The notes beneath the pieces were generated by a model. The model was not told where the DNA came from, searched no databases, and saw only the letters and a list, made by a program, of their open reading frames with translations. From Kriegella aquimaris (GTDB lineage Bacteria > Bacteroidota > Bacteroidia > Flavobacteriales > Flavobacteriaceae): DNA of 64,000 nucleotides. How positions within the stretch are numbered: the first letter of the stretch is position 1; every line of letters begins with the position of its first letter. The stretch is taken from contig NZ_FNGV01000003.1 in assembly GCF_900103215.1 (NCBI RefSeq), positions 124,001 through 188,000 of the forward strand. The letters are read 5' to 3'. Of the stretch, positions 15,316 to 25,523 are shown one piece after another. The position numbers and the translations under genes were made by a program.

Positions 15316-17172
15316 CTAGTCTTCTAAGGTTGTAAATTCTATGATCGAGTTATTATAAACTCTGTGTGTTTGCTTTTGAAAATCTTCAGGTTTGGCGTAG
15401 AAGATATTCGGCACAAAAGTCTGTGGATTGATATCAATATATGGGAACCATGTGCTTTGCACCTGTATTTGAATTTTATGCCCTTTTTTAAACGTATGAA
15501 AAACGTCTTGTAGTTTAATTTCAACAGGAGTTTCCTGATTTGGAACAAAAGCTTCGGGAGTGGAAAAATCGTTTCGATAGCGCCCCCTTAGCACTTCACT
15601 GCGCACCATTTGATGATAGTTACCCATTTTTAAATAGTCTTGTGTCTCCTCATAATCAGGATGGTCTGACGGGTACACATCAATTAATTTGACCACCCAA
15701 TCGGCGTCAGTTCCGGTTGTTGAAACCCTGAGTTTCGCCATGATGTCTCCCACAAAAGTCATAGGATTTTCCAAGGGCTCCGTCTCAAAAACCAAAACAT
15801 CTGGTCTACGGGCCGCAAAACGCTGGTCGTCGGTCATATATTTTCTGGGTGTAAAAACCATTTTAATATCTTCGGAATACGGAACCGGTTTTTCGGGGTC
15901 GCTTACGAATTCTTGAAACGAATACTCCCTAGTCGCGATATTTGACAAACGCTGGTTACGCTGTAAAGAATAGGCATACTTTTTAGTTTGTTTTGGTGGC
16001 CAGGTATCGAAGGTTTCCCAACGCTTTGCTCCTGTATCGAACATATAGGCTTCCGGCAAACTAAAATTTTTATCACCTTCTTCTTTTAGAAAATGGTTAA
16101 AGAATTTCGTTTCGATTTCCTCTTGGTAGAATCTTGAAATATCGTCTCCAAAATATACATTTCCAACTGCTTGCCGCTTGTTCGAACGCGACCAATCTCC
16201 ATGGCTCCAAGGCCCCATAACTATCGTGTTATAATTTTTACTGTTTTCCTCAATAGTACCGTAAGTTTCCAACGGACCATATAAATCTTCCGCATCATAC
16301 CATCCACCAACAACCATTACGGCAGGTTTGATATCTTTTAGGTGCTGAATGATGCCCCGTTCTTGCCAAAAGTTGTCGTAGTCAGGATGCTCTTTTAATT
16401 GGTTCCAGAAAACATTATCTTCCTTATAATACTTATCCAAATTGGATAATGGACCTACATCAAGAAAGAACTGGTATTGATCTTCTGTTCCCAAATCGGG
16501 AAATTTGTACCATTCCTCTTTTGTGGGTTGGTCTTTCATATAGCCAAAAACGGCTGTCGCCCGCCAATAACTGAGCAAATACGCTCCATTGTGATGAAAA
16601 TCATCGAAATAGAAATCACCGATAGGGGCTTGGGGCGATACTGCTTTTATCGCTGGATGGCCGCTTAGCAGTGCATAAGTTGCATAAAAACCAGGGTATG
16701 AAATGCCCCAACTTCCCACTTTTCCATTATGGTTATCTACATTGGTTAGCAACCAGTCAATCGTATCATACGTATCGGACGCTTCATCCACTTCTTTTCC
16801 TACTTTGTTCGGTTTGAATGGCCGAACATTATCATATATACCTTCACTGTTATATCTACCGCGTACATCTTGGCAGACCACGATATTCCCTTCTTTCATC
16901 ATGGTCGTATTGGGGCCGATGACGGAAGGAAACTCATTAGCACCATAAGGTTTGCAGCTATACGTTGTTCTATACAACAATATGGGGTATTCTTTCGACG
17001 TGTCTTTGGGTGAATAAACCGTTGTATGCAACTTGATACCATCGCGCATGATAATCGTCACTTCTTGCTTGTTATAATAGTCTTTAGGGCTGTAATTAAC
17101 TGTGCTATCGGATTGTGTTAGGGCACAGGAAACCGAGGAAATTGTTAAAAAAAAGAGTATAATGTACTTCAT
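15316..17172 (-). CDS. CocE/NonD family hydrolase (X-Pro dipeptidyl-peptidase S15 fold)
   Basis: 618 residues. The N-terminal signal ends in the lipobox-like SSVSC, so it is probably a lipoprotein. The alpha/beta-hydrolase triad is visible: Ser in GSWGISYPGF (about residue 147), Asp in GGWYDAEDLYG, and His in GPWSHGDWSR. The C-terminal part (about 400-610) is the beta-sandwich XPD domain (VSTTGTDADWVVKLIDV, QIQVQSTWFPYIDINP). Family members cleave acyl bonds in cocaine, glutaryl-cephalosporins or dipeptides; the natural substrate is unknown. It follows dsbD by 98 bp on the same strand. Confidence 0.92.
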   Translation of the reverse strand: MKYIILFFLTISSVSCALTQSDSTVNYSPKDYYNKQEVTIIMRDGIKLHTTVYSPKDTSKEYPILLYRTTYSCKPYGANEFPSVIGPNTTMMKEGNIVVCQDVRGRYNSEGIYDNVRPFKPNKVGKEVDEASDTYDTIDWLLTNVDNHNGKVGSWGISYPGFYATYALLSGHPAIKAVSPQAPIGDFYFDDFHHNGAYLLSYWRATAVFGYMKDQPTKEEWYKFPDLGTEDQYQFFLDVGPLSNLDKYYKEDNVFWNQLKEHPDYDNFWQERGIIQHLKDIKPAVMVVGGWYDAEDLYGPLETYGTIEENSKNYNTIVMGPWSHGDWSRSNKRQAVGNVYFGDDISRFYQEEIETKFFNHFLKEEGDKNFSLPEAYMFDTGAKRWETFDTWPPKQTKKYAYSLQRNQRLSNIATREYSFQEFVSDPEKPVPYSEDIKMVFTPRKYMTDDQRFAARRPDVLVFETEPLENPMTFVGDIMAKLRVSTTGTDADWVVKLIDVYPSDHPDYEETQDYLKMGNYHQMVRSEVLRGRYRNDFSTPEAFVPNQETPVEIKLQDVFHTFKKGHKIQIQVQSTWFPYIDINPQTFVPNIFYAKPEDFQKQTHRVYNNSIIEFTTLED

Positions 17173-17270
17173 CTGCCTATAATTTAGTTTTCAAAAACCT
17201 GATACTATTCTCCTTCACATACCAACTGGTATTCGCCAATAATAGGAAGTCATTCTTTTCAGCATTGCAT

Positions 17271-19250
17271 TTACTCCATGGACAGTTCCCTGAACTTCGC
17301 TAGACCCGTTTTCAGCCAATCACGGTAGGTATCGCTATCGGTACGCTGTATGGAGGAATTCAATACCTCAAGATTTGGTGACATTAGCACATAAAACGGC
17401 TGTGAAGCCGAATTAAAATTTAATGTTTGGAAAGTACCCCACTTCTCACCCACCGTTTCAATAGCCTTTACACGGCCTGAATCGAATTTAAAATCGAACT
17501 GCTCTTCTCGTGGCAATTCTTTACGGTCATCGATGTATAAGGAAATCAATACGTAATCTTCTTTCAAAATCGGATAAATATCCGGTTCGCTCCAAACATT
17601 TTCCTCCATTTTACGGCAGTTTACACAGGCCCATCCGGTAAAATCGAGCAGTACCGGTTTGTTTACCGATTTGGCGTAAGCGATACCTTTATCAAAATCT
17701 TTAAAGCAATCGATACCTAAGGGGCAATCGCTTTCTGTTTCTTGAAGGCTATAAAAATCAGGTGGTGGAAATCCGCTTAACAATTTCAGATTTGATATAT
17801 TCAACAGTCCCAGAATCAGATATAGCGAAAAAGCCGCACTGACCACCCCTACTCCCTTTCGGGTAATTGATAATTTCTGTTTCGGACCGTCATGTGGAAA
17901 ACGAAACACCCCGAAAAGATACAAGGTCAATAACACAAATAATAAAATCCATATCCCTAGGAAAATCTCACGTTTCAAGAGGCCCCAATGTGCCACCAAA
18001 TCGGCATTGGAAAGAAATTTCAAGGCCAAAGCCAATTCGAGAAAGCCTAACACTACCTTGACGGTGGTCATCCATCCTCCTGATTTTGGTAATGAATTCA
18101 ACCAAGCCGGAAAAAGTGCAAAAAGAGCAAACGGTAATGCCAGTGCCACACCAAAACCGGTCATACCAGCCGTAAGGTTAACAGCCACATCACCCTCTTC
18201 AAGAACGGTACTGCCTAACAACCCGCCTAAAATAGGGCCAGTGCACGAAAAAGAAACAATAGCCAAGGTAACCGCCATAAAAAATATTCCAAAACCACCC
18301 CCGACTTTACTTGAAGCCGCATCCATCCTATTTGCCCAAGAACTCGGCAGCGTCAATTCATAATACCCAAAGAAAGAGAAAGCAAAAAAGACGAAAACGA
18401 CAAAGAAGACGATATTCAGCCAAATATTGGTCGCTATGGTATTCAAGATTTGTGAATCGACCGAATCAAAAATATGGAAAGGCAAACTCAGCGCGAAGTA
18501 GATAAGAACAATAAAGAACCCGTACAATATGGCATTCGCTATTCCCTTCGACTTCTTTTGAGAGTGTTTTGTAAAAAACGATACTGTAAGGGGGATCATC
18601 GGGAAAACACAGGGTGTCAGCAAAGCAATAAGACCACCTAAAAATCCGAGTCCAAAAATGCCCCACAATCCCGACTTTGATTCCAAGGCTTGCCCTACGG
18701 AATCTGTCAAAAGTGTTTTGTTCTTTAAATCGAGTTTTAAGGCTTTACCCATAGCCAAACTTCGGGCATCGACTTCTTTTTCAGATTTTATGACGGTACC
18801 TCCGTCCAATGAAAAACTAAAATCTTTCTCCACGGGGATACATACCTCCTTGCACACCTGATACCAAAGGTTCACATCGATTTGGCGTACATTCGGATCG
18901 AGCAATCGTATTTTCTGGGTAAAGACTACTTCATCCTTAAAGAAAGTTTCGTCTACATCGAAAACTTCAACGTATTCGGTTATGGTCTCGCTCTCCTCGG
19001 TTTTTCCAATAAGTTCATAGTCGGTACCTGCCTTATCAAAAGTAAATTCGCTGGGCATTGAACCCCCGTCGGCAGTAAATTGCGAGTACACATGCCAGCC
19101 CTCGAATATGTCGCCCTTGATGATTAGTTCATATTCAGTATCTGAAATCTTATGGTATTCATGCGACCATAACACTGGATTGTCATCATCTTGTGATAAA
19201 ACAGGTAAAATGCTGATAAATAATACTATAAATAGTGTTATATATTTCAT
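17271..19250 (-). CDS. dsbD: Thiol:disulfide interchange protein DsbD
   Basis: 659 residues. Signal peptide, then an N-terminal immunoglobulin-like domain (about 25-170, with VCKEVCIPVEKDFSF carrying the redox Cys pair), a CcdA-type membrane domain with about eight helices (about 195-480; CVFPMIPLTV and SFSCTGPILGG hold the two membrane Cys), and a C-terminal thioredoxin domain with WACVNCRKME. It passes electrons from cytosolic thioredoxin to periplasmic disulfide isomerases or cytochrome maturation. Its ATG overlaps the tilS stop codon by one base (TAATG), so the two are translationally coupled. Confidence 0.95.
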   Translation of the reverse strand: MKYITLFIVLFISILPVLSQDDDNPVLWSHEYHKISDTEYELIIKGDIFEGWHVYSQFTADGGSMPSEFTFDKAGTDYELIGKTEESETITEYVEVFDVDETFFKDEVVFTQKIRLLDPNVRQIDVNLWYQVCKEVCIPVEKDFSFSLDGGTVIKSEKEVDARSLAMGKALKLDLKNKTLLTDSVGQALESKSGLWGIFGLGFLGGLIALLTPCVFPMIPLTVSFFTKHSQKKSKGIANAILYGFFIVLIYFALSLPFHIFDSVDSQILNTIATNIWLNIVFFVVFVFFAFSFFGYYELTLPSSWANRMDAASSKVGGGFGIFFMAVTLAIVSFSCTGPILGGLLGSTVLEEGDVAVNLTAGMTGFGVALALPFALFALFPAWLNSLPKSGGWMTTVKVVLGFLELALALKFLSNADLVAHWGLLKREIFLGIWILLFVLLTLYLFGVFRFPHDGPKQKLSITRKGVGVVSAAFSLYLILGLLNISNLKLLSGFPPPDFYSLQETESDCPLGIDCFKDFDKGIAYAKSVNKPVLLDFTGWACVNCRKMEENVWSEPDIYPILKEDYVLISLYIDDRKELPREEQFDFKFDSGRVKAIETVGEKWGTFQTLNFNSASQPFYVLMSPNLEVLNSSIQRTDSDTYRDWLKTGLAKFRELSME

Positions 19251-20554
19251 TAGTTTACTATAAATTTTACAATTTTATGAGTTTTTTCCGTAACCTTAAA
19301 CCGATTGTCGGGGCGTCTCCCAATGACCCAAACAATGGCTTCTCCCGAACAAAGCAACAATTGGTTATGTTTTGTGATTACGTCTATTTTTTCATCCTTA
19401 AAAAACTTGGACAATTTCTTTTTGCCTTGCATTCCCAAAGGGTAAAAATAGTCGCCTTCGCTCCATTTTCTTACGGTCAGCGGATACTTTAACGTTTCTT
19501 TATCTACGTAAAGTATCTTTGGTCCCGTTTCGCCTATTCCTTCCACTTCAATCATCTGCATATGCATAGGGTTCTCTATCCCTATCTCATTTTCTCCAAT
19601 GACATAAACTTCATTTGATATGGGAGTGATTTCCGTTAACAATAGAAATTCGCGATCTTTGACCAACCGATGTGTTTTGGAACGGACCTCCTTGCCACTC
19701 ATTGCGGTCAAGAGACCTGAAATATCCTCCCAAGCACTAAATCCAAATTCTGAAAATAAGGCGTGTAAATAGGCTATTCTGGGTTGCAGTGGCAGCAATT
19801 CTGAGACAGCTATGCGAATTATTCCTTCTTCTTCATCAAACAAGTCTTTTTGTAATCGCTTAGCATAGTCACTTATAAGGCTAGCGGTATCTGATAAATG
19901 TGCTCTAGTAAGTTCAAAATTATTCAAAAAACTAGGATGTAATTCTTTGAGCAACGGCACAATTTCGTGTCGTATTTTATTTCGCAGGTATTTGGTATTG
20001 GCATTGCTACTATCTTCCCGCCATGTCAAATTCCGATTATGGGCATATGTCAAAATCTCCTCCCGGGAAAAAGGCAATAAAGGCCGGGCAATAGTGTCCG
20101 TTTTAGAAGGAATTCCCGTCAACCCGGCAATACCTGTACCCCTTGATAAGTTAATTATAAAAGTCTCCAAATTATCATCGGCATGATGAGCCGTCACCAA
20201 GGTATTTACACCCCTTTCTTCCATCATTTCGGCGAACCAGCTATACCTAAGGTCCCGTGCTGCTATTTGAAGTGAAACTTTATTAATGTTTATATAACCT
20301 ATTGTATCAAAATGAGTTACCAAAAATAATTTATTGATATCCCCACTAACTTTCCGAACCAATGCCTCATCACCCTCACTGGCTTCACCACGAAGCTTAA
20401 AGTTACAATGTGCTATTACAAAATCAAGATTACATCTGTCACACAAATCTACCAGCACCATACTATCGACACCACCGCTACAGGCCAGCAGGAATGTTTT
20501 CCCGAATAGATTGGGAAAATGGGTTTCGATATGTTTTTTAAAATCCTCCAACAT
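19250..20554 (-). CDS. tilS: tRNA(Ile)-lysidine synthase
   Basis: 434 residues, a normal length. The PP-loop SGGVDSM (about 26-32) binds ATP, with TAHHADDNLETFIINLSRG later in the N-terminal domain. The central substrate-binding region and the C-terminal TilS domain (about 360-434, YPLTVRKWSEGDYFYPLG) are present. TilS adds lysine to cytidine 34 of tRNA-Ile(CAU) so it reads AUA, and is essential. The TAATG overlap with dsbD downstream makes a tight pair. Lipase and pabB genes lie upstream on the same strand. Confidence 0.95.
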   Translation of the reverse strand: MLEDFKKHIETHFPNLFGKTFLLACSGGVDSMVLVDLCDRCNLDFVIAHCNFKLRGEASEGDEALVRKVSGDINKLFLVTHFDTIGYININKVSLQIAARDLRYSWFAEMMEERGVNTLVTAHHADDNLETFIINLSRGTGIAGLTGIPSKTDTIARPLLPFSREEILTYAHNRNLTWREDSSNANTKYLRNKIRHEIVPLLKELHPSFLNNFELTRAHLSDTASLISDYAKRLQKDLFDEEEGIIRIAVSELLPLQPRIAYLHALFSEFGFSAWEDISGLLTAMSGKEVRSKTHRLVKDREFLLLTEITPISNEVYVIGENEIGIENPMHMQMIEVEGIGETGPKILYVDKETLKYPLTVRKWSEGDYFYPLGMQGKKKLSKFFKDEKIDVITKHNQLLLCSGEAIVWVIGRRPDNRFKVTEKTHKIVKFIVN

Positions 20555-20623
20555 GGTGCAAAAGTAAGGAAGAATTATGAGGTGAAAGATTTGAAATTCT
20601 TACCCAGAATTGTTTGTAGAGAT

Positions 20624-21448
20624 TTACAATTTTGACTTCAACCAGTTTCTAACCGTATCCAGCATTTGATCACGACATTCATCATGATGTAATTCATGGT
20701 ACCCCCCTTCGAAAGGCTTTAATTCCGCCTTTTTTGAATTTCGGCAAAAATCTTCCGTACCGTGATAATCAATAATAGGGTCCGCTGTACCATGCAACAA
20801 TAAGGCATGTGATTTTAATTCATCGGCGTGAGCTATAGCCCACTCTCCGGCATCCATGACCGGAAAAGAATACATTGGACTCACTTTGTCATGCACCAAG
20901 GGATCGGAGACATATTCAGCAACTTCCTCGGGTATCCTAGAAATTCCATTTGGATCCAAACCTGATGGCATAGTTATCGATGGAAGAATATGCAACATTA
21001 GCTTCCCTAAAGCCATTTTCCACAACGGGGGTCGAAAAGCCAACCTCAAATACGGACTGCTCGCCAGAATACCTCGAATGGGCATCTCGAACCGCAAAGC
21101 GTAATTCAGCACCAAATTACCGCCCATACTATGGCCATACAAAAATAAAGGAAGGTCGGGATAGCGTTCTTGGGCTTTTTGAACCACCTGGCTTAAAATA
21201 TCCATCAAGGCATCATAACTTGGACAATCCCCGCGTTTACCCCCAGATTTTCCATGACCAATGTTATCATACTGTACTACGGCCAAGCCCAAATTCGATA
21301 GCATGGGAACCACATGTTTTGCGTAGCGCCCCGAATGCTCACCGAAGCCATGCACCAAGACTACAACACCACGAACAGTTTCAGACGAGGTATGAGTCCC
21401 AAAAATTTGGACGTCATATGCCGGAATAGTAAATTCTTCAACATGCAT
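20624..21448 (-). CDS. Alpha/beta hydrolase, monoacylglycerol-lipase-like
   Basis: 274 residues, cytosolic. It shows VHGFGEHSGRY near residue 32, the nucleophile elbow GHSMGGN (Ser about residue 106), the acid in HGTADPIID, and the catalytic His in GGYHELHHD. This order is typical of serine aminopeptidase S33 / monoglyceride lipase-like enzymes. The substrate is probably a glycerolipid or similar ester, by inference. It lies 69 bp upstream of tilS on the same strand. Confidence 0.9.
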   Translation of the reverse strand: MHVEEFTIPAYDVQIFGTHTSSETVRGVVVLVHGFGEHSGRYAKHVVPMLSNLGLAVVQYDNIGHGKSGGKRGDCPSYDALMDILSQVVQKAQERYPDLPLFLYGHSMGGNLVLNYALRFEMPIRGILASSPYLRLAFRPPLWKMALGKLMLHILPSITMPSGLDPNGISRIPEEVAEYVSDPLVHDKVSPMYSFPVMDAGEWAIAHADELKSHALLLHGTADPIIDYHGTEDFCRNSKKAELKPFEGGYHELHHDECRDQMLDTVRNWLKSKL

Positions 21449-21547
21449 TTAGTAAAAGTAAAATAATATTCGATGTTTTGTCAAAAGCTATGATTCCAAA
21501 ACTCTCGTCTTATCCTTCGTGCCTACCCCCTTCACCTTTCCATTCGC

Positions 21548-22846
21548 TTAATAATCTTCCAACACCTCACGCATAGCTTTCGCCTTTAACAAACATTCTT
21601 CATATTCCTTCTCTGGAATAGCCTGCGCCGTGATTGCCCCACCCACGGAATACGAAACATATTTTTTTGTTGCATTGTACAGAATACTTCGAATTACAAC
21701 ATTAAAATCAAAATCGCCTTCCGGGGTTATATACCCCACTGCACCACTATAAAGTCCGCGTTTAAAAGCCTCCTGTTCCTCGATTATTTTCATAGCGGAT
21801 ATCTTTGGCGCCCCGGTCATACTCCCCATCGGAAAGGTTTCCCTAATCAAATCTACCGGATTTTTATGCGCTTCAACACTTGCACTAACAGTTGAAATCA
21901 TCTGATGTACTTGTCTAAAAGTGTATACTCTACAAAGTTCATCAACAATGACAGTTCCTTTTTTGGCACTTTTCGAAAGATCATTTCGCACCAGATCAAC
22001 AATCATAATATTCTCGGCACGCTCTTTTTCATCAAGTGCCAAATTATGTTTTAATAATTTATCCGTTTCAGCATCTTTAGAACGCTTGGCCGTACCCTTT
22101 ATCGGTTGCGATATAATTTTGTTTCCAGATTTTTTCAGGTAGCGTTCAGGCGAAGCCGAAAGCAGGTATTTATCTTCCAATTTAAGAAATACGGCAAAGG
22201 GTGGTTGTGAAATGGCATTCAATTTCAAATATGTACGGAAGGCGTCGATAACGGTATTCTCGGCATAAAATTCTTGACAAAAATTAGCTTCATAAATATC
22301 ACCGCGATGAATATGAGCCAAAAGGGCATCGACCCTTCTAAAATATTCATCCTTAAAAATGCGCAGTTTAATATGGATGTCTTTGGTAACCGCTGGGTCT
22401 TTTTCTGGAATTACAGTTTCCAACACCTCCTTAAAATCCCCCTCTATTTCGTCATCTACCATATTCAGGTAGATAAAGTCAACCTTGTTCGCGGTGATAC
22501 GGATTATTTTTTTAGGCTGAAAAAAATGCAGCTCCGGGAAATGCAAACCATCAAAATTAGCCGAATCGAGTTGCTCGACATCATTTTTAAGGTCGTAAGA
22601 GAGATAGCCGAACAGCCAATCGTTTGCACGCTGCTGATATTCTTTCAAATCATCAAAGGCTTGCTTGGCATCTGTCGTAAGACTCGTAAGGGCATCGACC
22701 GCCAACAACGCATCAAAAGCGCCGTAGGCGTCTTTATGACCGTTGCTATCTAACCAAACGACCTCCCTAAATTGACCGGCCCAACACAAAAGCGCGTTCT
22801 TAAAGTTCGGAACATCTGCAATTGTAAACGAGACCCTCTTTCTCAA
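21548..22846 (-). CDS. pabB: Aminodeoxychorismate synthase component I
   Basis: 432 residues of the chorismate-binding fold. Motifs include PIKGTAKRS, DLVRNDLSK, TFPMGSMTGAPKISAM and YSGAVGYITPEGDFDFNVVIRS. PIKGT rather than PIAGT at the substrate site is typical of PabB, whose Lys forms a covalent intermediate, and favours PabB over TrpE. It makes 4-amino-4-deoxychorismate for folate from chorismate and ammonia supplied by a glutaminase subunit, which is not adjacent. The stop of the FMN reductase gene lies 3 bp upstream, so they are co-transcribed. Confidence 0.92.
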   Translation of the reverse strand: MRKRVSFTIADVPNFKNALLCWAGQFREVVWLDSNGHKDAYGAFDALLAVDALTSLTTDAKQAFDDLKEYQQRANDWLFGYLSYDLKNDVEQLDSANFDGLHFPELHFFQPKKIIRITANKVDFIYLNMVDDEIEGDFKEVLETVIPEKDPAVTKDIHIKLRIFKDEYFRRVDALLAHIHRGDIYEANFCQEFYAENTVIDAFRTYLKLNAISQPPFAVFLKLEDKYLLSASPERYLKKSGNKIISQPIKGTAKRSKDAETDKLLKHNLALDEKERAENIMIVDLVRNDLSKSAKKGTVIVDELCRVYTFRQVHQMISTVSASVEAHKNPVDLIRETFPMGSMTGAPKISAMKIIEEQEAFKRGLYSGAVGYITPEGDFDFNVVIRSILYNATKKYVSYSVGGAITAQAIPEKEYEECLLKAKAMREVLEDY

Positions 22847-22849
22847 GGC

Positions 22850-23383
22850 TTAAATTTTGGTCAAAAATTCGTTGAGCTTTTTGAGATGCTCTTCTGCCAT
22901 ATCGGTATTAGAAATACCATTCTCTTCATCAAAGTTATCATGGAAAGAAGGAAGCGAAAAAGTTTCGACTACCTCAGCTCCAAATCGGGGAAGTAAATTT
23001 TTAATGACCTCCAAAGACCCCATTCCTCCTCGCCTACCACCTGAAGTAGACATTAAAAACACTTTCTTATCCGCCAAAAATTTAAGCTCCAAACGCGACA
23101 ACCAATCGAGAACATTCTTAAAATAGGCCGAAGGATTGCTATTGTGTTCATTGACGGAAATTATAAGCCCATCGACCTGTTCAATGTCACCCTTTAATTC
23201 GACCAATGAATTGGAATACCCTTTGTCCCGCTCATAGTCGGCACTATACATGGGAAACGGGAAGTTTGCCAAATTTAACAATTGCACATTTTGTCCTTCA
23301 ATTTTAGACACTGTGTATTTTACGAGTTTGAAATTGATCGATGTGGAAGAATTACTCCCGGCGAATGCCAATAGTGTAGCCAT
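22850..23383 (-). CDS. NAD(P)H-dependent FMN reductase
   Basis: 177 residues with a flavodoxin-like fold: AGSNSSTSINFKLV at the N-terminus binds the FMN phosphate, ISVNEHNSNPSAYFKNVLDW and STSGGRRGGMG complete the flavin site. It reduces FMN or quinones using NAD(P)H. It is the first gene of a tight pair with pabB. A plus-strand promoter region for the 23553 gene lies upstream. Confidence 0.9.
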   Translation of the reverse strand: MATLLAFAGSNSSTSINFKLVKYTVSKIEGQNVQLLNLANFPFPMYSADYERDKGYSNSLVELKGDIEQVDGLIISVNEHNSNPSAYFKNVLDWLSRLELKFLADKKVFLMSTSGGRRGGMGSLEVIKNLLPRFGAEVVETFSLPSFHDNFDEENGISNTDMAEEHLKKLNEFLTKI

Positions 23384-23448
23384 AGTTGCATATTAATGTC
23401 CGTTGAGCGAAAATACCCCAAATACTGCTTAAATGCGAGTATTTTATC

Positions 23449-23456
23449 TAATTTTG
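23449..23456 (+). promoter_or_regulatory. Candidate -7 element for the 23553-24737 gene
   Basis: TAATTTTG, an exact TAnnTTTG match, lies about 97 bp upstream of the start codon in the divergent gap. The -33 box is not obvious. Confidence 0.45.
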
Positions 23457-23552
23457 CGGAACAAAACATCCAAACACCCTGTAATACAAGTATATAAGGT
23501 AGTTAAATCAAAATGTTTCTGTTGCCAATTTAGCGGGCATTAAATAGCTTAT

Positions 23553-24737
23553 ATGAAAAAAAAGACTGCCAGACTCTATTTTATCGACGCCATGCGGGCT
23601 TGGGCCATTCTTATGATGCTTCAGGGGCATTTTGTCGATGGGCTGCTTGACACCGCTTTTCGTGATGACACCAACACGATTTTTGGTATATGGAAATATT
23701 TTCGGGGCATTACCGCTCCGGTCTTTTTTACAGTTTCAGGCTTTATTTTCACGTATTTATTGGTTCGCGGTGATAAGGTCGGCTTTGAGAACCCACGGGT
23801 AAAAAAGGGTATTAAACGCGGATTAGAGCTTTTATTGATCGGCTACTTGTTGCGCATAAACCTTTTCGGGCTGCTTCAGGGCCAAATATACGAGTCGTTC
23901 TACCTCGTCGACGTCTTACATTGTATCGGCCTTTCAATTTTAGGAATAGTTGGCATCTACCTCTTGACCTTCAAACGAAAAGGATTTGTTTTCCCATTGG
24001 TTCTAGCTGCAGCTATGTTTTCCATCTTTCTTTTTGAACCGCTTTATGCAACATGGAACTTTTCATCCTTACCCAGTTTTCTGGCAAATTACCTGACGCG
24101 GTCCAACGGTTCTGTATTTACCATTTTACCTTGGTTCGGCTATGCCGCTACGGGTGGTTTTCTTTCGCTGCTATTTAGCAGATTCAAGAATTTTAAATAC
24201 CTCTATCCGACGGCCATTGTTAGTACCGCTATAATCGGTATTGGACTTATTTTATTTTCGTCCGACTTCTTTTATATACTTTATCAAAATACTGATATAC
24301 AATTATTTAATAACATCTTATTAAATAATTACTTGTTCATTAGATTGGGTAATGTTCTTGTTGTATTTACTGTTTTTATGCTATTTCGAGGCTTGTTACA
24401 AAACCCGACCTTACTTAAAATCGGACAAAGTACATTGTCTATTTACGTAGTGCATTTTATAATTTTATATGGCAGTTTTACCGGGCTGGGTCTTTATCGG
24501 TTTTTGAACCATGCGCTGACTCCTGAAGTTGTCGTGCCAAGTGCCTTACTCTTTATGGTCGTCTCTACTTATACGGCGCTCCAATACGAACGCCATAAGG
24601 AATTCATCAAATTAAACATTGCTTCAACACTACACTTCTGTTGGATACAAACAGAAACCTTAGCGCTATACACGGCAAGCCTTTTAAAAACGCTTTTCTT
24701 TCGCTTATTGCGACGTTTGGGTTTGGCTAAAAACTAA
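23553..24737 (+). CDS. DUF1624-type membrane acyltransferase
   Basis: 394 residues with about ten membrane segments. The start YFIDAMRAWAILMMLQGHFVDG and TAPVFFTVSGF match the DUF1624 / heparan-alpha-glucosaminide N-acetyltransferase-like family, in which the His of QGH is thought to take part in acyl transfer across the membrane. The C-terminal tail is basic and cytosolic. The acceptor is unknown; candidates are envelope glycans or lipids. It is transcribed divergently from the FMN reductase-pabB unit. Confidence 0.75.
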   Translation: MKKKTARLYFIDAMRAWAILMMLQGHFVDGLLDTAFRDDTNTIFGIWKYFRGITAPVFFTVSGFIFTYLLVRGDKVGFENPRVKKGIKRGLELLLIGYLLRINLFGLLQGQIYESFYLVDVLHCIGLSILGIVGIYLLTFKRKGFVFPLVLAAAMFSIFLFEPLYATWNFSSLPSFLANYLTRSNGSVFTILPWFGYAATGGFLSLLFSRFKNFKYLYPTAIVSTAIIGIGLILFSSDFFYILYQNTDIQLFNNILLNNYLFIRLGNVLVVFTVFMLFRGLLQNPTLLKIGQSTLSIYVVHFIILYGSFTGLGLYRFLNHALTPEVVVPSALLFMVVSTYTALQYERHKEFIKLNIASTLHFCWIQTETLALYTASLLKTLFFRLLRRLGLAKN

Positions 24738-24911
24738 TTTCAGATATAATTTCATTGTCAAATAGCTTTTTCAGCGATTTTATACATTATGTTCTTCCAA
24801 CAAAGCCTTTGGAAAACCTTTGAAACAGGCTCTTAGAATAAGATATAAAACCTCATCTTGATGACCCAAGCGGGTTTTGTTTATAATTACAAACTGTCAC
24901 ATAAGCTAAAA

Positions 24912-25436
24912 ATGAAATACCTACTCACAGGACAAGAAACCGAGCGATTAAAATTTAGACTATTGAAATCAGATGATTTTGATACTTGGTTAGGTTTATT
25001 TAAAGTAAAAAATGTTGCAAAATTCTTGGATCTTGACCCCAAACTCTCCGAATCTGAATTATGCAAAAAATGGTTTGACAAGGCATTTCATAGATACGAA
25101 AATGATTTGGGAGGAATGAATGTTCTTATTGATAAAAAAACAAACCTACTCGTAGGTCAATGTGGTCTATTAGTTCAAACTGTTGAAAATATCGAGCGCT
25201 TAGAAATCGGGTATTCTATACTTCCTGAGTATTGGAGTCAAGGTTTTGCGTCTGAAGCTGCAAAAAAATGTAAAAATTATGCTTTTGACAACGATTTTGC
25301 TCCTTCATTAATTTCAATGATGCATATCGATAACTTAGGTTCTGAAAAAGTTGCATTAAAAAATGGTATGACCTTTGAAAAAAAATTGAAGTCTTTTAAT
25401 ATTTTTAGGATAGACCGGGAGAATTGGAAACAATAA
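24912..25436 (+). CDS. GNAT family N-acetyltransferase (RimJ/RimL-like)
   Basis: About 174 residues from the ATG at 24912; an upstream ATG at 24858 would add 18 residues that do not fit the fold. ETERLKFRLLKSDDFDTWLGLF is the typical start of RimJ/RimL-like enzymes, followed by VGQCGLL, LEIGYSILPEYWSQGFASEA (acetyl-CoA loop) and a NLGSEKVALKNGM helix. The substrate is unknown. It converges with the transglutaminase cluster; no terminator was seen in the 87-bp gap. Confidence 0.85.
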   Translation: MKYLLTGQETERLKFRLLKSDDFDTWLGLFKVKNVAKFLDLDPKLSESELCKKWFDKAFHRYENDLGGMNVLIDKKTNLLVGQCGLLVQTVENIERLEIGYSILPEYWSQGFASEAAKKCKNYAFDNDFAPSLISMMHIDNLGSEKVALKNGMTFEKKLKSFNIFRIDRENWKQ

Positions 25437-25523
25437 ACGCCAGCAAAACTAAAAATCAAAAATATAGCAAACAAAAGGTTTTTGAAAGTGACCTTGTCCA
25501 CTGCAAAAAATGGGTGCTCTTCG